Position numbers and translations under genes: made by a program. The notes under the pieces are model-generated. The model worked only from the letters and a program-made list of their open reading frames with translations, searched no databases and was not told the origin of the DNA. A DNA stretch of 64,000 nt, from positions 17,144,001 through 17,208,000 of the forward strand of contig NW_023503493.1 of NCBI RefSeq assembly GCF_014529535.1, read 5' to 3'. The DNA is from Bradysia coprophila (taxonomy: Eukaryota; Arthropoda; Insecta; Diptera; Sciaridae). Positions 15,001 through 27,000 of the stretch are shown piece by piece (the stretch's first letter is position 1; every line of letters begins with the position of its first letter).

Positions 15001-18000
15001 CTACGGACGTCGTAGCCGAAAAAGTGGAAGAAATTCCTCAACAATCTGGTATCATCGAGAAATATGTCGATGTCGATTCAATGGCACCGGATAGAAAGAT
15101 AATTGATATTACCAAATCCTTTATCGATGGTGAACAATATGAAAAACCGGCACCGTTCCAATCAATCTCTGTGAGAGTTGTCGTCGCAACCACTGAACCT
15201 GACGAAGCTAGCATCGATCAACCGATTCCTCACGACGTGTTACCAATTGTCGAAAACCAGCCCACAGAAGAAGAAAAACCATCTGAGGAAGAGAATCTCG
15301 TTCAACTGACTATTTCAAAAACAACAGTAACCGATAGTTTCAATGAAGAGGACGAACAGCCACCCGTGCAACAACATGAGGAAAAAGTGGTTCATCAAAA
15401 GAAATCCTCAAAATCAAAACCAACTTCCTCCGTAACAATTGAAGAGGTAATGTCGCCAACAGAAGAACTGAATGTTCCACTAACACCTGGCATGGACATT
15501 GCGGCCGAATACGAAAGAGTACCAGATTCGATTTGGAGCTCAGATCTATTGCAACAAAACCGTCCACAACCATCTTCGCAAGAGCTCATCGAAGCAGAAA
15601 GGCAGGAACATCCGAGTACAATTCATCAACGACCAACAACGCTTGTCTGGACCGATACAAGTAACGTGATATCCAATCGTATACGACAAATCAATGATGC
15701 TCGCGGTGGAACACACCTCGGAGATGTTATACATTTGGCCACGCTTAGTGATACTGTTTCGCAAGAGCCAGTCGAAAATCGCATCGAGGCATTGGAAGAA
15801 AACTTGGGAACACTTCAGGAGGCTGTTGATAGACGCGATACCATCGTCATTCAGCGCAGTGTTATTACTATCATTGAAACGATCTCTACTTGGCTAGAGA
15901 CCGTTGAATATCGTGTATACCAATTGCGACAACAATCAAGCGACGGACCGACCGAAGAAAACATGCGCAGTTTCGATGAGTTGAAGCACGAACTACATGA
16001 AATCCATGGACATGTGGCACAATTTTCGAAAGATTTGCAAGATGCTGGCCGTGTTGTCAGTCCTGACGAACGTGATAAAATGAACAAATGTTTTGCAGCA
16101 TTAAGTGATCAAGTCAAGACCATCGAGGAGGTGACAAAGGAAAGTGAAGTGCAGGCCTCCAGTGATTTGCAACGATGGAATGAGTATATTTTACAAATAG
16201 AACAAATTCTCATCAACATCACGAACCTGCAGGAGCGCTTCGAAACCATTGTGAACACTGAAATCACAACCGAAGAAAAATTGGTCCTTTTGGATGATTT
16301 GGAAAATCGAAATCAAGAACAGGGCAGAAACATTGCTCGCCTGCTAAAGAGTACATCGATCAGTTTGATGAGAGATTTCCCGAACAAAGAAATACCCCAA
16401 GAAATCTATGGCTCGTACGAAGCGTCCAGGAATTTAGAGAATAACATTTTCCTCGAAAGAAGTCGCTTGCTTCAGCTACAAACGCTTGCGGATGAGTACG
16501 AGCAAACGCTAAATGAATTCAGTCAAATCACCCTGCTGGCTGATACCCTGGTTGAGCAGCCAATTGTAGCCAGTTCACTGGAAGAATTACAACAAGAAAT
16601 GCAAAAGCATAGAAAGTTCTTTGTGAATTTGAGCCACTGCCGTTCGATTTTGGAATCATTGGAAGGCAATTTGGACAATGAAACTCGCATAAAGCATGCC
16701 GAACTACATCAAAATCTCTATGCCAAAGCGTCAGCAATATTGGGTGAGTAAAATTTACGATTTTTGATCTTCAAATTCAAAGAAGTCATCATAGTAGGGG
16801 AGCGTCCAATAATGACAATTTTACTTTCAATTTTCAGATAAAGCATCCGATAGAGCGCAACGAATATCTTTGGCAGCATCCCGATGGACTGTTTTAGAGA
16901 AGGGAATGCGAGAAGAGAGACAATGGCTTCAAGTGGCTCAACAAAGAGTACCAGACTTGTCAGCTGTGACCTCAGCTGACTATGATCGTTACATAACCAT
17001 GTACCAGTCACTTAGCACGGACATTTCCAATCATCATGCCAAAGTCACTCAACTCATAAATAACGCCAGCCGACTACAGGAACTGGTTAATGCTCCCAAT
17101 TTGGAAGAGGAAAACAACGATTCCCTCATGGTATTACTAAGACTGAAGGAGGAGGTCAATTTGTACCTTCGCCGGCTAACGACCTTCCGTGAGATTTGGA
17201 TACATTTCGAAGCATTGACCGACAAATTGGAAGTGTGGATTAAAGAAGCAGAACGCGACATTTCACAGATTGAATTGCCGAAAGATTTACGCACACAGCC
17301 GATTGAAAATATGCGTCAATTCTGGGAGATCAAAGTGCATCACGAGTTGCACGGCAATATTCGAAATGATGTGGGACAAAACTTTGAGAAAGCACTTCAA
17401 ATTCTGCCTTTGGCTGATGAAATGTTACAGCGCCAGTTCCATGGCCAATTGGAGGATCGATGGACGAGCATTAGCAATAAAATCAATGCAATTCAGAATG
17501 CAATCGTCAACAGCATTTCCTCGCAAGATATTCCAATCAACGAAAAATTGGCCATTTTGGAAAGAGAGCTACAGGAATTGGAATTGAATATAACGTCGAC
17601 AAAGGGAGTGATCAAGAACGAAGATGAACTGAATTTGTATATTGAACGTATGCAAGTGCTCAATACTCGTGTCGGAATTATTGCCAACGAACTTGGCCGT
17701 GTCGGTATGCTACCATCGACCGAACCCGAACGTATTGGCGAACTATTCGCACTATCACACCGCATTTCGATGCAAATTTCTGAGGAATTGGAAGGATCAC
17801 TCATGCTAAGAGATCGTCTAATTGCGATCCAGCAAGGAATTCATCGTATTCGCAAAACTCAAGCCCAAGACTCGCTAGTTTTAGACGATTGCGAGTCATA
17901 CGAAAAGATGGGCAGCGAACAAATCGAAAAGGCCTTCAGTGAATGTCAAACCATTTCCGAGGAATTGATCGAACAGTGGCAGGAAATTATGCGGCTCAGA

Positions 18001-21000
18001 CAGTTACTTCACACATTGCCAATGCGACTACGTGTCTCTGTGTCACCGGTCAAATTGGAGCGTGATATTTCGCAGCTTCAAGACGAGCATGCCGTATTGG
18101 AGTCACGTTGCGGCAATATTCTTGGACTGCTGAAGAATCGTCTGGTTTTGTGGAGACGTTTCGAAAGACAACTGGAAATCGTTCATCAATCTGTGCAGGA
18201 GACCGACTACATGATGGAATTGTTGAAAGTGAATGGACACATCGATTACGAACGGTTGAGGAAAACAACGGAGCGATTAGAGGTGAGTTGTTTTGTTTTT
18301 CCAACATTTCAATCAGCCAAACGTTTGAATGAATCAATCGAGTCAGTCGAGTATAGTTGTTTTTGCATTCGAGAAAAGCGCAAAACTTAAATTAGATCAG
18401 AGAAAGAATTTCATGGAAAGTGTCCAAGTCGGGTGTCTGTCAATAGGTGTTCGATAATTTTTTTTAAAAATAGAAAGCCGTTACGTATTGATTCAGTAAA
18501 TAGTCACCGTTGTTCGGTACACAGTAAAATTTCGATTATTTTTAACGGAGCTCCGAGTTAATTATCTGAAGCCGCATGTGATTTTAATAACAAAAATCAA
18601 GGCCTTTCTCGTCACAAAACGAAACTATTTCTTGGTGTTGTCGTTAAAAAAGAAATCACTTTGCAGTCTTATCAATAAATTCCAACAAAAAAAAAGTTAA
18701 GAGCGACAAATCCGTCCGAAAAAATTCTGTTTTCTGTTTGTATGATGTTGCTCAACCACATCAAAATAGGTAATGAAATATGCCATATGGGTTAAGCAAA
18801 TGTAATGGTCTGTGTATATGTTTGCTCGCTCGCTTAATGTGGGTATAATTCGTACATATTTGCCTAAGTGATAATAACCTCATGCCTAACAATTGTTTTT
18901 CGGTAATATGTTGGATTTATAGTTAAGGTTTCTTTGGCGTATGATGATAAGAAGTCGCGATAATAATTCGATTTTGCATTTGAAAGAAATGAAATCAAAA
19001 TTTTTAATCGAAAAATGAAAGTTTAAAATTCATATCTATCCCGTGTGTCTTCCGATCATCCGATCGATGTTAGGTCGTTACGACACACTCGAATTGATTA
19101 TAATTTCTCACAGTCAGTGACTGATTCAAGTTTTATTTCCATTAAAAACCTCAGCTAAACACCTCTTTACATGCAAACAAATAGAAAAATAAAACTCAAT
19201 TTTCCGTAACAAACGAAATGATTATTGCCGAGGCTTATTGCTGAACAAACACCCGAACAAGTTTTAGTTTGAGCGCGTCTGAGGTACGACGATGGTTTTA
19301 ACTGCGGTCGAATGTTTATACAATATTATACACGCGAATGGAATGCATAAAACGAAATAAAATTCAGTTAGCTTTTGCAAGCAAAAAGTTATTAAATTGA
19401 GTGATTTTTTCGAAACTATCAACGGAAACCAAAATATTTTTTATCTAAAAATTGAATGTGAACCAAATGCATCCGTTTCAAATAGGGTCTGCATGGTGAT
19501 TTGGATGAACGTGAAAATTTGCTGGAAGAATTGCGTTCGACAGCCAAACCACTGATTGACACATGTGACACGGATATTGCTCAAAACATTGATGCTGCCG
19601 TTCAAGAAGCATGGAATGCTTGGAATGATACACGTGCAAACTTATTGGATCTAAAGACTAAATATCAACGAGCTGTTAATTTGTGGCAACAATATCGCGA
19701 AGCTAGTGCAGCTGTGAGGGTGTGGGCCGACGAGCAAATGGGAACAATTGGAACATTGCAGCCCAGCGATGCTATCAAACAAGTTCAGGTGAGAGAACTG
19801 TTTATTTTGACTTTCTTAATTCATTCTCTGTACCGATGACATCTTCTACAATTTCAAATTCATGATTCATTCAGCACTATGTTCGATCTTAATTCTTTCT
19901 TATCATTTAAATGTGAAAAGCAAAAATTGGTTAATATTATTGCTGTCTCGCCGTTTACAACAAAACAACATGATCAAATGACCCCTTATGGCTTTGACGG
20001 CGATAATAAAATTTGTTTTTTTTTTTTTGCTTCATTTCATCTAGGAATGCAAACACACCCTTGACCTGCATAGTGCAAGAGTTGCCGAACTCCGCGATAT
20101 GGTCGCCCAGATAGCCAGCGATGTTGGTGTTGATGCCTCGGAACTGTTAACGGGCGAAATCGATTCGTTGAGCCAGCGGTTAGAATATGTACGTGAATCG
20201 ATATCAACATTGGCCGACATTGCCGAATCGTGTGCCATTAATGAGGAGGAATGCACGAGAAATATCAATCAAGCGAAAAGTTATTTCAATAATATGCAAC
20301 AGGTGAGGAATATAATAATTTCTGAGTGTTTATCTGTCGGTCGCTATATAATTTCACATTATTTTATGAAGTGAAGTGTGTGTGTGTGTGGTGATGATAA
20401 GCATCATTTTGATATAATGTTTCGTTATGCTCAAGTGTAACATGTAACATAACTTATCGCGTGCACGAACGTCAAAAATATATTTTTGTTTTATGAGTGC
20501 TCGACGCGCTCGAAGATTTTTATGGTTTTTCAAAATTAGCAACTGTGATTCTGATGACATGATCTTTGCGAATGAGTGACAAAAGTTCAAGGTTCTTGTT
20601 GTTATGGTTTAATATATTGAAAGGTCAACATCTGAACTAAGTCAAAATCATAGACAAACTTCAAAAATAATATGATTACGACAGTGAGGAGTGCCTTGCG
20701 ATAAACACACCAATGTTGCTGTCACTTTTGCTTTAAGATACGAGAGACTTGCTTTCAATAATTGAATGGAATGTCAACTTTAAATTTTAATCTAATTTGA
20801 TTTTCGGCGATAAACTCTTTCGGTCTTTCGTTCAAAGCTACCAGCCAAATTATTTATGGTTTAAACGAATTCTATTTCCAATTTCGTTTGATGGTATAAT
20901 TTGAGTTATACACACCGCATCCAACTTCTCCATGCAGGCGCATTTATATTCGCATTCCATTTGATAATGACCTTAGTCTCGTCTTATTTGCTATATGTAC

Positions 21001-24000
21001 ATATATGCACATACAGCCCAGGCCATACAACCACATTATTAACCTAATTAAAATTGAGGTGAATTATGGGTTGCCATCGTAAACAAACAAGAAAAGTTGA
21101 GGAAAAAAAAACATTTTCGTTCAATTGATGGTTTTTCGTAAAACGAGGGCATTTCAATTACAAAAATACAAAATTGTGCATCGAAAATTCATGCACCTTT
21201 CCACATGCTACACTATTATGTTACATATACGTTCGAACTCATCGAATTCCCTTTGATGTATTACAATAATTGGCGATTCATTAATGCGTTGATTTTGTTG
21301 AATTTTCCAGGCAATCGCTTCCGTTGAATCGGAGAGTCCTGAAAATCAATTGGCCATAGTTCGTACCCATCTTCTCGCACTGGGAAAAACGGAAGGACAG
21401 TTGAAAGAATTGCGTGACAAGTCGGGTGAAAGTTCATCAACGGCCACGGAATATTCAATTGTCGAAGTGCTTCAGCTGTGGCAGAAAATATTCCAAGACA
21501 CTTTCCATCAATATCACCGTTTGTCGTCTCGCCTCGTCCAAAGCCAGGACAATGCGTCGGCATTGAAACTGTGGCATGAGTACCTGCAACATGTACAATC
21601 ATTTTTGTCCAGCACGATACCGCAAGACTATTCCAGCTTGACGGAACACCGTCATTTGTGCACTGTCCATCAAAATCTATTGGCCAGCCAGAAGTCGGTG
21701 TTGGAATTGAAATCCGAGAAATCGAATGTAGATCCAAACATTCTGGAACAGTTCAACTCTCTGACCAATCTACACAATGAAACCTTGTCTCGCATACTCG
21801 ACAGACATTCGGAAATCGAAATGAGACTGAACGCTTGGGATAAGTACCGTAAAGATCAGGCACTGTTGCTGGAATGGTTGAAGGAAAAGGAACGCGAGAG
21901 ATCTCGGCTGCAACTGAAATACATTCACCTGAGACGAGTTCCGAAAGTTCTTCATCGCATCGAACGTATCATTGAGCAAATGCCACAGGGTGAAAATGAG
22001 GCAGAAAGTTTGCGTCAACAACAATTGAGCTTCCTGCATTTCTGTGACGATGCTATTGCCACATCTATTCGTATGGAACACGCCGCCAGTTCGCAGAGAA
22101 TTGCAAATCTTCGGGCTGGTCTAGAGACATGGCGAGACTTTTTGGAGAAAATTGTCAATTTGAGTAAGACCTACGACGACAAGGTGAAATCGATCCAGTC
22201 GAATTTCCAGGAAACTCAAACCATAGTGACAAACGCTGCCAGTAATCTGCCAACAAATTCGATTGACATCCAAGAACGACTGAACCAGTTGCGCAATCAA
22301 CGAGTTCGTTTGAACAATTTGATTCCCGAATTGGAGTCGATTAGTGTGATTCAGGAGGAATTGAAGGAATGCATCAGTCCGTTCGATATGAAAACCATTC
22401 GACAAATGGTCTGGATATTATGGCAACAGCAGGCAGACTTGGATCAACAGCTATCCAGCTTAATCAATCAAATTGAAGAACGTATGTCGTTGAATGAGAT
22501 GTTCTCGGCCAAATATGACAGACTGATGAAGTGGATGGACGGCATCGAGAAACGATTGGACGGAGATTCGCAAAGTGTTCTGTTCGATCCAGAAGATGTG
22601 ATCAAGAAAATTGAAAAGGAAGTCCAAACGGAAATGGAACTTCGCGAACACGAACGTGAATGGCTACTGTTCAACGGACAAGAGCTATTGACATTCTATG
22701 CTGGCAATTCCAAAAAAGAGAAACAAATACGGCAAGAAATTCAAACCAAATTGGATGCCATCGTTGATCGATGGGAACGTTTGAAGTATTTGTGTAAGTC
22801 CAGATCGAATAAGATAAACGACTTGAAGATGACAATGCTTCGGCTGGAAGAGCGAATTGCCGAAATTCGTTCCTGGTTACAATCCATGGAAATTGAATTG
22901 TCGAAGCCGGTCGTGTTCGAGAATTTGCATAAATCTGTCATAGACTCGAAGCTGAAGGAACATGATAAACTCCAACGTGCCATTGAAGGAGAAAGCAGTA
23001 ACATCGGTGACGTGCTGAATTTGTGCGAGATGCTCTTAAGCGACGTCGACACCTGGAAAGCTCACTTCAACACCAACACACTAACATCGTCCGTTGACAA
23101 TTTGGAACGACGGTGGAAGAATGTGTGTGGAATGTCGGCTGAGAGAAAGCGACGAATAATGACTACATGGTCGCTGTTACTGGAATTGCATGCAATGACA
23201 AACGATCAGGAGGCATGGCTCATTGCACAAGAGAATGATTTGAATGACTTGGAACAAGGTCTGGATGATCTCACTCAAGCTGAAGTTATTAATCGTATAG
23301 CCGTTCTGGAAGAGAAAATCGTTGAAATTGAATCTCGTTCATCCATTTTCAAATCGTTGGAACAAACCTACTCCAAACTGGCCAAAACAAACGGTTTAGA
23401 TCCAGAGAATGTGAAACATTTGACAACCTCGACCCGCTTTATGTTGATAAGGTGGCGCGCATTGGTTCCTAAGGCATTAGACATTATCGGAATGCTTAAT
23501 ATGGACATGAAAATGTATCGAGAGTTCATCAGCTGCCAAAATAGAGCTATGGAAACCCTGACTCAAATCCAAAGCGACTACAACGGACTAAAGAATAACT
23601 TAACCGAAAATCCAGATGATCAACTACGCCAACTTCAGTGCTTCGAACAGGAACTGAAAATGTGTGAACATGATCTAGCCAATGCGGATAAGCTCGGACT
23701 CGTTTTGATGAAAAAGGGAAGACCCGACGAAATTCAAAGCATCCAGTCGTTGATCGACGAATATCAATTGCTCTGGTCGATCGTTAACACATCCATCATC
23801 AAATACAAGAACGAATTGACGACAACAATCGACCGCCAAAAGGAAATTGACGAAGGCGTACAGGTGGAAACGTTACGATTCGAATCGGACTCGGCTTGCC
23901 AAGTGAACACATTGCCGGGATTGAATCGCATGACATCCATTACGCCAAAAGATGCGTACATTTACGAACTGGCAGCGGCCATTAAGGAAGTCCGTTCGAA

Positions 24001-27000
24001 TTTGGAATCGTTGGAGAAAGCTGTTAATGATCCGTCGAAGAAGCCTGGTTCACAGGTTGTGTCGAAACTAATATCGAACAGTCAATCATCGGTGGAATTA
24101 ATGAACCATTTGAGTACGCTGTTAATCACCGAATGCTTCAGTTCAAACGAAGAGGCAGAGGTCAATGAAGTCGCTGAACTGTGTGCACAATATGAGACCC
24201 TTGTCGCGTTGTGGAGAGCCAAGGAAAGACAACAAGAAAGCAGCAGGTTAGTTACGGAAGATTTGTTTTGGTTTTGGATTTGTTTTAAAATAATATTTGC
24301 ACACCTAATGCCTTAGTATGGGTGTTGGTCATCAATCAACTGATTTTTTTTTCTTTTGTTTTCAACTTTCTTTGTGATGGCTTTTTTTAAAACGAAATTG
24401 AACTGATTAACTGATTTGGGATGAGCTTTCTAAAACAAAAGTCTTATTTGCTTCCTATAAAACAAACAGGTCTAGGCTTCCAGCTGCTTACAATTTCGTC
24501 TGTCCACAGTAAGTCAATTCATTAGTGGCACTGAATATTCACTCTAATCCGAACTATGTTTCCATTCTAACCATAACCTACATCACAAACAGCTTGAGAA
24601 TGCCGATTCAATGATTGACCTCAGTTTATGTGTTTTGACCAAATTCTCATACTTTGCAGTGATTCTGGCCGATTGACGTGCCCACTCTGCTCACAACGAA
24701 ATTGGCAACAAATCGACAACGATCTTTGGCGCCTGGAGCAATGGCTTCAATTTGCCGAAGGTACACAGAAGACTCAAACCGCACCGCCGAATAACATCGA
24801 ACAGCTGGAAGACATTGTGACAGATCATCGGGAATTTTTCCTGGATCTGGAAAGTCACAAATCAATTGTGTCGTCACTGAATGTGGTCGGTGATCATTTG
24901 GCTACGCATACATTGGACACCGAAAAGGCTAAACAACTTCGCAATCGCCTCGAAACGGACAATAAACGCTGGGAGAAAATATGCAAACATGCTGCCCGGT
25001 GGCAATCGTTACTTCAAGCTGCTCTGATGGGAAACAACGAATTCCATGAGATCATCAATGAACTGTGTCTGTGGTTAGAGCAGACCGAAGAGATGATCCA
25101 TGCGTCCGAACCGGTTGACTTGACGGTGGATCGCAAAGTTTTGGAAGCAAAGTTCAAAAAATTCCGTGAATTGCGCTGTGAATTGGAACGCTGTGAGCCG
25201 AGAGTTATATCATTACAGGAGGCAGCCGATCAATTACTGCGCACCGATGATTCGCCGTCATCGTCAACCACCTACTCAAAGTAAGTCAATTTGTTTTGGA
25301 TTTTTGTGGGGCGGGTCGAAGTCATACAAAAATGAAATATTCAAGGTGATGGGGTGCATGCTTAGTGACAATATTGTTTGTTTTTGCGTTTTTTACACTT
25401 AAAAACTTTTACATTTGTGTGTCGAATTGAAGCTTGATAGTATAAGGTCTCATTTACAGGGCTACTACTCCTCCTAAATCTCCCTACATTCCTAAAATTT
25501 CAAAAATCATCTTAAGAGCTCCTAAAACTCCTAAAATAAAGCTCTAGACTTAAACATTTCCGAAACCAAACAAGAATCTCCTAAAATCATTCTTAAATCA
25601 GGCTCCTAAGTTCCTTAAATAGGAGTCATTTTAGACCGTCGCAACCCTGCATTTAGCATTATGATGGGTCATTCAACAAATTAACATAATACAGTGTGTT
25701 CGCAGGACTTTTTGTATTTACTCCAGTGCCGCCCTTACATATGGACCAAATGGGCAAATGCCCGTGGCGCCCGAAGTGGAGTAGAAAAAAAAGGCGCCCG
25801 AGGTCCTAAAAAAAATTAGCTTTACTAAATTGACGCCTATTTTTCCAATTGCCCGATGGTGCCCAAAAGCTATCGTTTTCCCTATCAATCAAACTGATCC
25901 GATCACCATTGGAAGTTGCTTATCATTTGCTTATCAAAGTCATTTTCGTTTTTTAACAATGATGTGAAATGGTGTTCGAATTCTTCTAGCCTTAAATCAG
26001 TATCGAAATGAAAAATTATTCTCAAAGACTTAAGGATTTCGCTGATTAGATTGCCCTTTCACAGCCTCTCTGATTTCGAGGAAAAGAAATCGACGTTAAA
26101 AGCGTCGTAGGCTAAACTACCTTAACTTTAACAGCTCTATGCTTTTGCTATCCAACTAAATTCCCTTTCGGCGACAATATTTAACGGATGTGATGAATAT
26201 TGTCTTCACTCAACTATTGGTCCTTAACTGATTTTGTCTGATAATATTAAACTGATTGCCTTTTCTAACGATTGTCCAGTTCTCCGGATACCAGAACCTG
26301 ATTTTTATTGCTTTGTGTGTGTTTTGATCGAAATGATTTTGGATTTTGAAACTGGAATTGTGTGAGTAATAAAGTGTGCCTTTCCGACATAATACATCGA
26401 TATAGCTGAAATTGTGAACATTACTTCAATTCATGTTCTGCTTGGGAACACTTCTTCGTTTCTTTCTCTATTTCTCGACTAATTCTTTTTTCGTAACTAT
26501 TGCGTCTGCATCTTTTCAAATAACAAAACCAACAGACGACAGCACCAACATACTTACACAATTCATCACCCCACACGCATATCTTCTCATATTTCCTTTT
26601 TTTATTATTTCGACGTTGTCCCATCATACTGTTCCTTAATTTGTTTCGAAGCACACGGCACACTATGAAATTAATCGTTCAGAACACTTTGCAGATTGAC
26701 CGATCTACGTTTGCGTCTACAATCATTGCGTCGCTTGACTGGTGTTTACATCGTCAAATTGGGAGCCGTACTCGGCTATGATTCAACGCAAATCGGACTC
26801 AATTTGTCCGGTTCAACGAAAGAACCATCATCGTTACACCTTCTGTCGCAAGAGGTATGGTTGAACGATTATTTTGTTATTTGAATTGCTTCTAGGTGAA
26901 TTTGGAAGAGATATAGTAGCTGTGCGTGCACTAAATTTGAATCAAAATTTTTAGTCGTACTTTTCAAGCACTTCACTTTGTTTTGTAAGTTTTAAATGAG

